The notes beneath the pieces are model-generated. The model made no database searches. It was not told where the DNA came from and was given only the letters and a program-made list of their open reading frames with translations. This document shows positions 11,028-23,693 of a stretch of 64,000 nucleotides of DNA, in pieces (position 1 is the first letter of the stretch; each line of letters starts with the position of its first letter). The position numbers and the translations under genes were made by a program. The stretch comes from Henckelia pumila (lineage: Eukaryota > Streptophyta > Magnoliopsida > Lamiales > Gesneriaceae), in contig NC_133120.1 in assembly GCF_033568475.1 (NCBI RefSeq), forward strand, positions 83,098,151-83,162,150. The letters are read 5' to 3'.

Positions 11028-13053
11028 TGTGGGGCCTCGGGTTGCTAATCTCAAATCTTAAGGGGCAATTAATGAATAAGCATCATTAATCAAATAAGGA
11101 AAGAATAAGGATCAAGAAATTTTTTATTTATTTTTTATTATTATTATTTTTTTCAAAAGGCGGGTGGACTCGGGCGGTCAAAAACTATCGCCCGGGCGCC
11201 CCTGATTTTTCCTAAAACAGAAGGCTCGCGCTCGGGCTGCTAAAAACTGCAGCTCGGGCGCTTCCTGGGCAGAATTTCACCCTGTTTTTCAGCAGCCATT
11301 CTTGATCCTTTCCATCCATTCCAAGCTATCAAATTCAAGTCTAAAACATGTATATAAGGTCCAAATCATGCATATAAACATAAACAATGTCTCAAACATT
11401 TATACATGTATTTGTTACATCGAACAAGTCGCTAAATAACGATAAACGACATAAACTATCTCAAGTTTCATACATGCATTCCAAAACCAACAAGTTCTAC
11501 GGTTTGATGCTTTTAGATCTCAAGACTTCATCTACAACCCGAGTCCTCACGTGCTAGACTCTCTCCCAGCTGTCAATAACGTCGATGACCAGCTTCTGCC
11601 CCATCTGTTGTCGTGCACTCATACAAAACAAGACAATAGCCGGATAAACTTTGGTAAGAAATAAATCTCAGTATAATCAACATATAGAAAGCGTTAAATA
11701 AATCATATCGGCTCTATTTAAACTCGACTCAACAAATAGAGTAAATTAACGCTTCGCATAAGAATTGATTCATATAACTTCGAGGCCATCAAGATTCATA
11801 AATGATCTTGACATGGATATCCATCTAACGAGTTCGTAATCGACTCGCAAATAAGGTTAACAGCAACCTTGGCATAGAATCAATTCAATATAGCATCATA
11901 TCAACTCAAATTTAAAGTTCCACTACCTGGGATGGATCGACAACATCACAATCAAATCAAAAACATAAACAAGTATGTGGTTTTTATGGGCCAACTCAAA
12001 AATAGTCGTTCTTGAGTTTCAAAGTCCCTACTTCGCGATGTCGTCATTATACCTTCTAATATCTCGGTTCTGAACTCTTCAATCTGAAATATAACAACCA
12101 AAATACTCATATCAAACTTCATTCAAGATTATTATTTCAGAAACAAATCAAAACTATTAATCGATCGTCAATCAAACTCATTTCAAACCTCAACTCTTTC
12201 TTCTTCGGTTTAACTCGGCGTCTTGAATCGTTGGCCTTCAAACTCGACTGAAATTGAAGAATAAAAATGCTATAAAATTCATAACATCTAGATAACAACT
12301 TCAACTCAGATATAGGCTATCAAAACGGTCCAAAAACTCGAATCGACGGCGTAGCGATTGAAAATTGATAACCGACGTAATCCCAAAATCATTTCTAACT
12401 TCAACCAACTCATACGTATATTCAAATCAATAACCAGCTGATATATCATTCAAATCTTCATCTCAATAGCTATAATAATTCATTTACATGCTGGAATCAT
12501 GCTTCAACATAAATAACATAAGCTCATCAATTCGATTTTGAAATAGAATCGCATAAACGTCGATAACCATAATCAAGAGCTCAAAACCTGATATCTGCCC
12601 CAAACTAATTTCGAATTTCAAATAAAACATCATAAAACTTACACGAGATCGAATCCCTCATCGTAAGGATTCCAGAACAATTTACAAAATCGAAATCGGA
12701 TAACCGAAGCAAAAGTTACAAGGATTTGAAGATCACAATTTCAAAGGAAAATGAAGAAGATGGTCTCTCGGCTTTGCTCTGTTCTGAAAATTCTGAATAT
12801 GCATAAACATACACGTACTCGTGCTGAGTAATCAATTAAAAATCTGATAACTTTCAAGCATAATTGCAGTTTAGCCCCTCAATTCTTCACTATTTGCAAT
12901 TTGGTCCTCGACCCTTATTTTAATTCAATTTCAATCCTAAATAATTTAAGAATATTAGAATTTAAATCGAAACTCTAAATATTCCCAAATTAAATATACT
13001 TGGATTAAAATTAAATAAATTCGGATTAATATTAATTAATCCCGGGCCTTACA
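11028..13053 (-). repeat. 3' LTR of chromovirus A
   Basis: The 2026-bp LTR starts TGTGGGGCC and ends CCTTACA on the plus strand. It matches the split 5' LTR at 17996-18407 and 38642-40252 with scattered substitutions. It has two GC-rich stem-loop modules near 11171-11200 and 11223-11262. Adjacent sequence at 13054-13070 (TTTCTTCCCCACTA, purine-rich on the minus strand) is the likely polypurine tract. Confidence 0.9.
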
Positions 13054-13164
13054 TTTCTTCCCCACTAAGACATGAGTTCGTCCTCGAATTCATAAACAGT
13101 ATAGATATGCAGACTGCATGCTCATAAGAATAAAGAATAACTGAAAACTGAATAAGAACTCACA

Positions 13165-14983
13165 TCAGTGGAATAGATAAGAAAATCGTTGCTTCATATC
13201 ATCTTCAACTTCCCACGTCGCTTCTTCAACTCCGTGCCGACTCCATTGAATCTTCACCAATGGAATGGTCTTCGACCGGAGTTGTTTTGTCTTCCTATCA
13301 AGAATCTGAATAGGTCGCTCGAAGTAGCAAAGAGTGTCATCCAACTCAGCTTCATCAGATCGAATTACATAAGATGCATCAGATATATACTTCCTCAACA
13401 TCGATACATGAAAGACATCATGTATTCCAGATAAAGACATAGGAAGAGCGAGTCGATAAGCTAGATTTCCTATCTTCTCGAGAATCTCATACGGTCCAAT
13501 ATACCTCGGAGATAATTTTCCTCGTTTGCCAAAATTGAACTGTGCCCCTGAACGGTGAAATCTTCAGAAACACTCTATCTCCCTGATCAAAAGATAATGG
13601 CCGTCGTTGTATATCTGCATATCTGGACTGTCTGTGCTGTGCTGTTCTCATTTTCTGCGGTATCAGTTTCACCTTCTCAGTCATCTGTCTGATCATATCT
13701 GGCCCTAACTCAGGTACCTCAGAAACATCATCCCAATACAAAGGCGATCGACACTTCTTTCCATATAATGCTTCAAATGGTGCCATCTCTATACTCGTCT
13801 GATAACTATTGTTATAAGAAAATTCCACAAGTGGTATAGAATTTTGCCATGTAACACCAAAATCAAGTACTACAGCTCTAAGCATATCCTCAAGCGTCTG
13901 AATAGTTCGTTCATATTGACCGTCAGTTTGAGGATGATAAGCGGTACTCAAATGTAAACGCGTACCTAGAGCTTCCTGTAGGCTATGCCAAAAGTGCGAA
14001 GTAAACCTCGAATCTCGGTCAGATACAATCGACTTTGGCACACCGTGTAGTCTTACCACTTCTCGAATATAGAGATCCGCCATTTGATCATGACGATAAG
14101 TCATTCGGTAAGGAATAAAGCACGCAAATTTCGTCAATCTGTCGATGATCACCCAAACAGCATCGCATCCTCGAGATGATTGTGGTAACTTCGTTACAAA
14201 GTCCATGGAAATGTGATCCCATGTCCATTCAGGAATCGATAAACTCTGTAATAAGCCACCCGGTTTCTTTCTTTCAGCCTTCACCAGTTGGCAATTCAAA
14301 CATTTAGATACAAATTCAGTCACATCAGACTTCATTTGTTTCCACCAGTACTGACTCTTCACGTCGTTGTACATCTTTCTGCCTCCAGGGTGAACACTAT
14401 AGCGACTGCAATGGGCTTCTTTCAAAATATTTTGTCTCAAGTCTGCAATATTGGGAACAACTATTCGGTCATTAACATACAAGATATCATCGTCACTAAC
14501 CTTGTACTCAGACTGATGTCCTGATCGGATCATTTCAATCGATTTTTGTACATTCTGATCAGCTTTCTGTGCTTCTTTGATACGAATTAGCAATTCTGGC
14601 TCAGCACTGATTGCATACACTCTCATCGGCCTTCTATCTGTCTCAAATACATACCCAGAACTACAACAATCTTCAATCAAATTAGATACACCTACCGTAG
14701 ATAAGGATAAAGCACATACCTTTCTACTCAGGGCATCCGCTGCTGCATTAGATTTTCCCGGATAGTATTTGATTTCACAATCAAAATCCTTCAACAAATC
14801 AAGCCATCGTCGTTGTCTCATATTCAATTCAGATTGTGAGAACAAATACTTCAGACTTTTGTGATCAGAAAAGATTTCAAACTTCTCGCCGTATAAGTAA
14901 TGTCTCCAGATCTTTAATGCAAAGACGATTACAGCCAATTCAAGATCATGAATCGGATACCTGACTTCATGTGGTTTTAGTTA
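13165..14983 (-). pseudogene. Chromovirus A RNase H, integrase and chromodomain part of pol
   Basis: The long segment 13487-14938 carries the RNase H end, with [13 protein letters not shown]-type sequence. The integrase follows, with an HHCC zinc-binding N-terminus (H..H..CLNC, about 14290-14380) and a catalytic core containing [11 protein letters not shown] and the downstream Glu of DGQYER. An extra T near 13527 shifts the frame. The end of the protein continues in the segment 13165-13440, which reads HDVFHVSMLRKY and closes with an EEATWE chromodomain-like motif. The stop at 14981 (TAA) separates it from the preceding RT part. The integrase would insert cDNA with 5-bp staggered joining, matching the CTCTC duplication. 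Confidence 0.85.
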
Positions 14984-16520
14984 TCGAGAAGCATAAGCGA
15001 CAACATGTCCTTTCTGCATTAAAATACATCCCAAACCCTGTTGAGAAGCATCACAATAAACAACAAAATCACCAGTAACTGTAGGGATTTTCAAAACTGG
15101 CGCTGTAGTCAATCTCTTCTTTAGTTCGATAAAAATCCTTTCACACGCTTCAGACCAAATAAATGATGCATTCTTCTGTGTAATCTGTGTAATAGGCTTC
15201 GCTATCGATGAAAAATCTCGAATGAATCGACGGTAATAACCAGCTAAGCCTATAAAACTTCGAATTTCTGGCACAGATGTCGGTCTCTGCCAACTAATCA
15301 CAGCTTCAACTTTACTCGGATCAACCGAAATGCCATCTCCTGAAATTATATGACCAAGAAAAATAACTCTCTACAACCAAAATTCACATTTGGATAACTT
15401 GACATACAATTTCTCTTCTCTTAATGTTCTCAATACAATTCGGATATGATCAGCATGTTCACAGATTCTTAGAGTATATCAAAATATCATCGATAAAGAT
15501 AATCACAAAGTCATCTAAATATCTTTGAAATACTCTATTCATCAATCCCATAAAAACTGCTGGTGCATTCGTTAGACCAAAAAGCATGACTATGAATTCA
15601 TAATGACCATACCTGGTTCTAAATGCAGTCTTAGGAAAATCCTCGTCTCTAACCCTCAACTGATGATAACCGGATCGTAGATCAATCTTCGAATATACCG
15701 AAGATCCCTGCAATTGATCAAATAAATCATCGATACGAGGTAAAGGATAACGATTCTTTACCGTTGCTTTTTTCAATTGCCGGTAATCAATACATAATCT
15801 CATCGATCCATCTTTCTTTCTAACAAATAATACCGGAGCACCCCATGGCGATACACTCGGTCTGATATATCCTTTGGCCAACAAATCTTCAAGTTGGTCT
15901 TTTAGTTCTTTCAGTTCAATCGGTGCCATTCGGTAAGGTGTTTTCGATATCGGCTGTGTACCTGGCATCAATTCAATACTGAAGTCTACCTCTCTGAATG
16001 GTGGAAATCCCGAAATCTCGTCAGGGAATACATCTGCAAACTCATTCACCACTGGTAGATCAGTCAATTTCGGACTAGTCCTCAGCATATCGACTGCATA
16101 GATCAAAAATCCCTCTGCTCCCTTCTGTAACAAATCAGTCATAGCAATAACAGATATCAAAGGAATTCTGGCTCGTGATCCCTTACCATAGAATTTCTAT
16201 TCATCAGTCATATCAGGTTTGAACTTCACGATCTTCTGAAAATAGTCCACTGTTGCTCTGTACTTGGTTAACATATCGATACCGATTATACAGTCAAAAT
16301 CAGACAAACCAAGAACGATACAGTCAAGCTCAACTTCATTACCTTCGTACTGTAGTACACAGTTTCTAACAGACTTTACTGACACTATACCTTTTCCCAA
16401 CGGTGAAGATATAGACACTACAGTAGTTAATGACTCAACAGGCAATGAATACAACGTAACAAAGTGTTCAGATATGAAGGTATGCGACGCATAGGCAGGA
16501 TAACCATAAAGAGATCAGTT
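14984..16520 (-). pseudogene. Chromovirus A protease remnant and reverse transcriptase
   Basis: The reverse transcriptase lies in 15459-16160 with an RMCIDYRQL-type motif (RLCIDYRQL) and the FIDDILIYS catalytic box near 15480. It is followed by a frameshift near 15462 and stops at about 15373 (TAG) and 14981 (TAA). The 14984-15301 segment holds the RT thumb/RNase H start (YCDASQQGLGC). The protease segment (16197-16500) precedes it and is separated by an in-frame TAG at 16197. A TGA near 16512 also interrupts it. The protease lacks its catalytic D(S/T)G box: sequence goes directly from PAYA to SHTFIS, consistent with a small in-frame deletion. Confidence 0.85.
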
Positions 16521-17722
16521 ACCTGCAATCACATCATCTGGTGCCGCTTGTGCTTGCTCTTCAGTCAATGCAAACACTCTTGCTTGTTGCCTCGGAGGTT
16601 GATTCACTGACTGACCTCCTCCTCCTCCTGTTCTACCCTGTGCTGCTGGTTGTGGCTGAAATGAATGCACAGAAGATCCTGATTGAACCACTGGTCTCGA
16701 TGATCCATCACCCGGTGCACCTCCAGAACCACGCTGTGGGCAGACTCGTGCAAAATGACCTGTCTGATTGCAAATGTGACAAGTACCAAAAACTCCTCGG
16801 CATTGTTCACTGGTATGTCGACCTCCACACTTGGTGCAATATACATCGGATCTCTGTCCAGCTCGAGATTGTCGAGATCCACTGGAACTAGAAGAGCTAC
16901 CACCAGGACGTTAAACTGTTTCCCTTTGCCCTTGAAGAAATTTTTCTTTCCACTACTACTTCCTCCAGCTTCAAATCGAGGTGGTGGAGGAATCTGTGGC
17001 TGCTCTTGCGACTGTCTCACTGGTTGTGGCACAAACTATGCTCCTCTTTGTCTCACTATCCCTGCTTCAGCTCCCTTTGCATGATTCAGAGCATCGGCAA
17101 AGGTATTTGGTCTTCCCAAATTTACAAGTGTGAACACATCAAGATTCAAGCCATTGATAAATTGATCGGCTTGAGCTTCATCACTAACAGCAATATGTGG
17201 AGCAAACTTCAACAGGCTATTGAACTTTGCAACATATTCCTCGATATTTAACTGTCCCTGTCGCAAACTCGCAAACTCTGCTCCTTTGTCCTTGCGATAA
17301 AAAAAAGGAAAGAAACGCTGATAGAAAGCAGTTCGAAATACAGACCAGGTAATAACAATACCTTGGTTTTCCAATGCTCTCTTCGTCGCTATCCACCAAC
17401 TCTTGGCAAGGCCATGTAGTTGATGAATCACAAGTCTGACACGACGATCATCTATATAGTCGAGGGACTCGAATAACTGCTCAATATCTTCCAACCAATT
17501 TTCACATTCCACAGCATTCTCAGTTCCTTGCAATTTCGGTGGTTTGAATGATTGGAATTGTTTCAGAAGTTTCTCCATCGGATTAGCATCACTGAACTCA
17601 TCAGTAGAAGTACTACCCTGTCCATGTTCAGTTGCTGTCACTGGGACCTGTGCAGCATTGGTCTGTTCTGGTTCATTCACTGCCAATGTCTGTCTAACTC
17701 TCGGTGCTGGTCGGGGAGGCAT
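16521..17722 (-). pseudogene. Chromovirus A gag with zinc knuckles
   Basis: Translation starts at the ATG at 17722 (MPPRPAPRV). The capsid-like region includes WLEDIEQLFE, KSWW and the LRQGQLNIEEY segment typical of plant gypsy Gag. An in-frame TAG interrupts it near 17036. A one-base deletion near 16912 shifts the frame, after which two zinc knuckles (CTKCGGRHTSEQC and CHICNQTGHFARVC) are encoded in the restored register. Gag would form the virus-like particle and package RNA. Confidence 0.85.
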
Positions 17723-17995
17723 ATCTGATAATCAAACAGATTAGTGTATAGTTCAATCTCAGATAGAACAAGTCTGTTTCAGTCCACAATGCCTTCTCAA
17801 AAGATTGAATCTGATTCAGTCTTAGTCATTCATGCTTCCAATCATATCAGATAACAGATAGCATGCAATTCTTAAAGCTGTAAAACATGTCAGATAATAA
17901 ACATGCTTCAAGAAGAACTAAATCAGAATAAAAAACTCGATCTACCCCGCTCATCTATTCTCAGTCCGAGAAACTTATGCTTTGATACCACTTGT
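17723..17995 (-). promoter_or_regulatory. Chromovirus A leader and tRNA-iMet primer-binding site
   Basis: The plus-strand word GCTTTGATACCA (17979-17990) reads TGGTATCAAAGC on the minus strand, one base off the plant initiator tRNA-Met complement. It lies five bases from the 5' LTR, as expected for minus-strand cDNA priming. The 270-base leader to the gag ATG holds no other feature I recognise. Confidence 0.8.
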
Positions 17996-18407
17996 TGTGG
18001 GGCCTCGGGTTGCTAATCTCAAATCTTAAGGGGCAATTAATGTATAAGCATCATTAATCTAATAAGGAAAGAATAAGGATCAAGAAATTTTTTATTTTTT
18101 TTTATTATTATTTTTTTTCAAAAGGGGGGTGGGCTCGGGCGGTCAAAAACTACCGCCCGGGCGCCCCTGATTTTTCCTAAAACAGAAGGCTCGCGCTCGG
18201 GCTGCTAAAAACTGCAGCTCGGGCGCTTCCTGGGCAGAATTTCACCCTGTTTTTCAGCAGCCATTCTTGATCCTTTCCATCCATTCCAAGCTATCAAATT
18301 CAAGTCTAAAACATGTATATAAGGTCCAAATCATGCATATAAACATAAACAAGGTCTCAAACATCTATACATGTATTTGTTACATCGAACAAGTCGCTAA
18401 ATAACGA
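17996..18407 (-). repeat. 5' LTR of chromovirus A, first part
   Basis: This matches 11028 onward. The match breaks at 18407 where element B begins. The last five bases, AACGA (18403-18407), are the left copy of B's target duplication. Confidence 0.9.
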
Positions 18408-19828
18408 TGGTAGCGCTTAGTCGTGTCACGCCCAAATTAACCCAACATAGATTAAACAATTAAACATGTAGTAGCGAGAGTTGGGATCGTTCCCACGAGA
18501 AAAGTGAAATTTATCTGTGTTCTTAAAAATACTGAAATTAAATAAAAAGGGGATTTTTGATTTTAAAAATTAACTACTAATAATTTAAAACAAAATAATA
18601 TAATTAAAAACAATTCTTGGTATCAGTCGACTCCACCCTTGAAATTATTCATTCGATCATCGATTCCCTAAAAACAATTAATTCTCATTGAATATTCACC
18701 ATTGGAAATTTAATTCCTGTTTCACCTTAATTTTAGTTAACTAGACACAAGCGTTCTAAATTAACCCTTACCAATGAATTAACCCAATTCAAGCGATTAG
18801 ATTTAAACCCACGGCAGCATTCAAACTAGCAAAACTGATAAATCTAGACAACCCATACACAAGCGGATGAATTTATCCTAGTCAATTATTATCCCTACAA
18901 TTCCTAATCTCACAAGCGGACGATTATTAATTGTAGTTGCTTCACAAATCAGAGGTTTCAAACAATTACGGATTTGAGTTCCAATTTAGCAGTAGATTGT
19001 ATAGAAATCACAGGCCTATAATCTCACACACAAGCATGACAATCAATTCAGAATAACTCTTGATACGCAATTTGAATTAAACAAATACAAACTGAATCTC
19101 ACAAATTAAATAAAATCAAGGGTTTCGTCTTCCTTCAACCAAGAACAAAAACTAAAAGATTAAAATCTAAGAACAAGGAAGAAAGAACCAAGCCGCCAGA
19201 AGATTTCTCTCTATCTTCGGCCGTCCAAGTCTGCGTCGTTCCCTCTGATCTCTTCTATTGTGTCTTTTAAATCTCTTTTATATGTCCTCGAAGCCCGTCA
19301 AAGAAAGTCCGACAAATCGAGTGTTTTAAAGTTACAAAAATCGGCCAATTTCTCGCACAGAGCAGCGCGGGCGCGCCTTAGCTTCGTATTTTCACTTCTT
19401 TTCACGTCCATGGACGGCGCGGGCGCGCCTATAAATTGGGAGGGCGCGCCTTAGCTTCGCATGTGTTATTCTGCAGCGAGCGACAATTTTCAAAAAATCA
19501 TATCTCACAATCTAACCGTCGGATTGAGCTGAAATTTTGACAGCTGCTTTAAAACATCTTGAATTCATTCTGAACGGTGGAGATCGGATTTGGACTTCTA
19601 TAAAATTAAATGTAATTTTCAGATCATTGCTGCTCCGTAATTCATTCTCGCGCAAAAGCTTTTCCATCTTTTCCTCGACAAAAAGATACGTCCTATACAA
19701 TAAACACGGGAGCGCGTAATGTAGACATGATGCATGAAATACAAACTAAAACTTAATTAAAACAAATGAATGCATGCAAAAACGACAATGAAATGATATG
19801 AAAACATGCAACACAAACATGAATATCA
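18408..19828 (-). repeat. Element B LTR 1 (outer, 3' LTR)
   Basis: The 1421-bp LTR has TG...CA ends. On the minus strand a TATAAAAG box lies near 19275-19283 and is shared by all three copies. GC-rich words (GGCGCGCC) cluster at 19375-19455. The purine-rich GTGTGGGGGTATT on the minus strand, next to 19829, is the polypurine tract. Confidence 0.9.
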
Positions 19829-21097
19829 AATACCCCCACACTTACTCCTTGCTCGCCCTCGAGCAAGTTATGCAAAACAATATGCAAATAAAACAAAACA
19901 ATCATAAGTAAGTATGGATCATGACATCATAGCCTCAATGAAGTTTCTCCCACAAAAACAAGCTTACGAATACTCTCGATTTTCAATGATACACCTTCAG
20001 TTAAGTGCAAACGTGTGTGTGTGTCATGTTATTCCAGCTAGTGCAACTTCAAAAGAAAAAGTTTTAAGACTGTTCGCCGACCTAAGACATATCAGTGTAC
20101 GTTTCACCCTCAAGAATCCCTCCTCTCAACAACCCTTTAACACAACACAACTCTCTTGAGATAAAATTATGTACCTCCGGATTTTGCACCCTGTATTGCA
20201 ATAGCCCCAATAATTACCCGCTGACTTAGCTATAACTGGCTAGGATACGAAAAATCATTCTATTTTTTTCTTTCTAATCCCCTCGTCTATAGCCCGGATG
20301 GAGCATCAACCCCATTTAATCCGCATACTTAGCCTTGATCTTGCTCTTTTAGGATTTCAATCCTGTCAAGTCCCGGATGGAGTTGTAAAATTTTTTTTTT
20401 TTTTTAGGTACGCCCAAGATCGTAGGTGTCACATAAAAAAATCATCAAGGTTCAAGAAACTATCAAGTTTCACAGACACCTATTGCCGTGCAATGGTCCA
20501 ACAGACACCAACTCGTCTAATACATCATTATAGTTCACTGTTCAAACATGTGTGCAAAATATTATTCACAACTCAACCTCAAGTTTCTCATATCCAATCA
20601 AGAGCAAATTTTCACAAAAAAAAAAAAAACATTTTCTCACAATCTCTTCATAGGCTATCAATTTTCATCCTACTTATGTAACACGACAAATACTAACAAA
20701 TTAACAAATGATACAGAACGAACTATATGCAAGTATGCAACAAAACAAATGCAGAACAAAATGACAAACAACGAATGAAACTCCCCCCACACTTAACCAA
20801 AGCATTGCCCTCAATGCTCTAGCACTAACAACACAAATGCAAACACAAGATGAAAATGCAAGCGAAAAAAAAAAACAAAACAATACTCCCCTGGTTTAAG
20901 TGTCGACGTTTTCCTCTTCTATATCTGGCTGAATAACGGAAGATTCCTATTGAAACTTTGGACTGCAGATGGGGCGGCTAGGTTCTGACAAACAAAGAAA
21001 ATAAAACAAAAAACAAAACAAACAAAAACGAAATAAAGGAAAAAGACACTGGGTTGCCTCCCAGCCAGCGCTTGATTTTCAGTCGTCGGCTTGACTC

Positions 21098-22072
21098 TCA
21101 GAAGCACTGCTCAAAGAGCGGCTGACGCCCAAAGTAAGTGTCATATGACACCACAAATGGGTCTTGGTTCCATATGCCCTCAAGTTTGTCTAGATGTAAG
21201 CAAATTAAGCTCGTCACCTCAACAACACTCTGAAGCTGGTAAAAATGGGAAGAAAATATCTCTACTGGATCTCGGAAGCCAAAATCCTTTGAAACAGGTA
21301 CTGATGGAAGGACAGGATATTGGGGATGTGTGTATGATAATACTATCGATGAGCTCCTATCGACAGATTCTTGAACCGCGTCATCCTCACACTTTTCTGA
21401 CATATTTCCATCAACCAATATTTCTTCTAGTACATCTTCCGGCTGAGGGTCAATAAGAAGAGAAGACTCAAACATCTCTAAATCTTCAGCAGGAATTGAT
21501 TCGCACTCCCAATCCTGGTTCTCTGAGTCATCATCGTCAAACCAAATTGGGTTGGTCACTGCTTGAGTATCTTGCTTCACCTCTTGTTCTTTGTGTTCAT
21601 GGAGGAATGATCTGTTCATATTCTCTATTTGCTCCGCAAGGTGACATCTAGAAATTTTGTTATCTTCAATAGCTTTCTGAGTCGATGCCACAAGCTTGCT
21701 CATGATATCCTCCAGCGGATGTAAGACCCCTTGAAAACAACTTTCCTCCTCCTGTTGAAACTCAAATGGTTGGTCCGTAAAATCTGGGTATTGAAAGTGT
21801 GAATACTGGTAGTAGTCAAATTTTGCCATATTATCCATCAGGTGTCTAATGGTCTCATCATCTCGGCAAAATATTGAAACACCGGCGGTGAAAGCTCCAT
21901 CAATTACCCATCTTCTTGTCACTGCATCCAAACCATTAATAAAATGTGTAAGGAAAGGATAGTTAGAAAAATCATTATACCGGAAGATGGTTTCCCAATT
22001 ATTGAATCTGTCCCATGCTGCGTAGAATGGCTCTCCGTGTTGCTGGGTAAAACTTACTTGTTGATTTAACAT
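21098..22072 (-). CDS. Gag-like protein of element B, unit 1
   Basis: This intact 324-codon ORF starts MLNQQVSFTQQHGEPFYAAW, cited to twenty residues, which is the retrotransposon Gag motif (F.Q..GE.FY.AW.RF). It continues through FINGLDAVTRRWVIDGA. The second half is acidic and lacks a zinc knuckle. An upstream frame (about 22085-22175) encodes an ESSEEEEFPYDSEIER remnant of the Athila Gag N-terminus but ends in a stop, so the middle of gag has been deleted. The near-identical copy in unit 2 (277 codons) supports this as a real, shared ORF. Confidence 0.7.
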   Translation of the reverse strand: MLNQQVSFTQQHGEPFYAAWDRFNNWETIFRYNDFSNYPFLTHFINGLDAVTRRWVIDGAFTAGVSIFCRDDETIRHLMDNMAKFDYYQYSHFQYPDFTDQPFEFQQEEESCFQGVLHPLEDIMSKLVASTQKAIEDNKISRCHLAEQIENMNRSFLHEHKEQEVKQDTQAVTNPIWFDDDDSENQDWECESIPAEDLEMFESSLLIDPQPEDVLEEILVDGNMSEKCEDDAVQESVDRSSSIVLSYTHPQYPVLPSVPVSKDFGFRDPVEIFSSHFYQLQSVVEVTSLICLHLDKLEGIWNQDPFVVSYDTYFGRQPLFEQCF

Positions 22073-22272
22073 CTCGAAGTATTACACCGCAATAATCCTC
22101 CTTCGCCTAAGCAAAATTCTTTCTATCTCTGAGTCGTATGGAAATTCTTCTTCCTCCGAAGATTCACCTGCATGCACGAACAAACCAGAGTAGCACTAGA
22201 AGGAATAATAAAAAAAAAAAAAACAAAACACAAATAAATTAAACGCCTTTCCCCGGCAACGGCGCCAAAATT
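22073..22272 (-). promoter_or_regulatory. Element B unit 1 leader and tRNA-Asp primer-binding site
   Basis: The plus-strand word CCCCGGCAACGGCGCCA (22251-22267) is identical to the 3' end of plant tRNA-Asp including CCA, so the minus strand is a 17-base perfect primer-binding site. It lies just inside the middle LTR. Confidence 0.85.
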
Positions 22273-23693
22273 TGGTAGCGCTTAGTCGTTTCACGCCCAA
22301 ATTAACCCAACTCAGATTAAACAATTAAACATGTAGTAGCGAGAGTAGGGATCGTTTCCACGAGAAAAGTGAAATTTATCTGTGTTCTTAAAAATACTGA
22401 AATTAAATAAAAAGGGGATTTTTGATTTTAAAAATTAACTACTAATAATTTAAAACAAAATAAAATAATTAAAAACAATTCTTGGTATCAGTCGACTCCA
22501 CCCTTGAAATTATTCATTCGATCATCGATTCCCTAAAAATAATTAATTCTCATTGAATATTCACAATTGGAAATTTAATTCCTGTTTCACCTTAATTTTA
22601 GTTAACTAGACACAAGCGTTCTAAATTAACCCTTACCAATGAATTAACCCAATTCAAGCAATTAAATTTAAACCCACGGCAGCATTCAAACTAGCAAAAC
22701 TGATAAATCTAGACAACCAATACACAAGCGGATAAATTTAGCCTAGTCAATTATTATCCCTACAATTCCTAATCTCACAAGCGGACGATTATTAATTGTA
22801 GTTGCTTCACAAATCAGAGGTTTCAAACAATTACAGATTTGAATTCCAATTTAGCAGTAGATTGTATAGAAATCACAGGTCTATAATCTCACACACAAGC
22901 ATGGCAATCAATTCAGAATAACTCTTGATACGCAATTTGAATTAAACAAATACAAACTGAATCTCACAAATTAAATAAAATCAAGGGTTTCGTCTTCCTT
23001 CAACCAAGAACAAAAACTAAAAGATTAAAATCTAAGAATAAGGAAGAAAGAACCAAGCCGCCAGAAGATTTCTCTCTATATTCGGCCGTCCAAGTCTGCG
23101 TCGTTCCCTCTGATCTCTTCTATTGGGTTTTTTAAATCTCTTTTATATGTCCTCAAAGCCCGTCAAAGAAAGTCCAACAAATCGAGTGTTTTAAAGTTAC
23201 AAAAATCGGCCAATTTCTCGCACAGAGCAGCGCGGGCGTGCCTTAACTTCGTATTTTCACTTATTTTCACGTCCAGGGACGGCGCGGGCGCGCCTATAAA
23301 TCGAGAGGGCGCGCCTTAGCTTCACATGTGTTATTTTGCAGCGAGCGACAATTTTCAAAAAATTATATCTCACAATCTAACCGTCGGATTGAGCTGAAAT
23401 TTTGACAGCTGCTTTAAAACATCTTGAACTTTATTTTGAACGTGGATATCGGATTTGGACTTCTATAAAATTAAATATAATTTTCAGATCATTGCTGCTC
23501 TGTAATTCATTCTCGCGCAAAAGCTTTTCCATCTTTTCCTCGACAAAAAGATACGTCCTATACAATAAACACGGGAGCGCGTAATGTAGATATGATGCAT
23601 GAAATACAAACTAAAACTTAATTAAAATAAATGAATGCATGCAAAAACGACAATGAAATGATATGAAAATATGCAACACAAACATGAATATCA
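22273..23693 (-). repeat. Element B LTR 2 (shared middle LTR)
   Basis: The 1421-bp copy matches LTRs 1 and 3 and has its own substitutions (for example CGTTTCACGCC instead of CGTGTCACGCC). It acts as 5' LTR for unit 1 and 3' LTR for unit 2. There is no target duplication at its edges. Confidence 0.9.
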
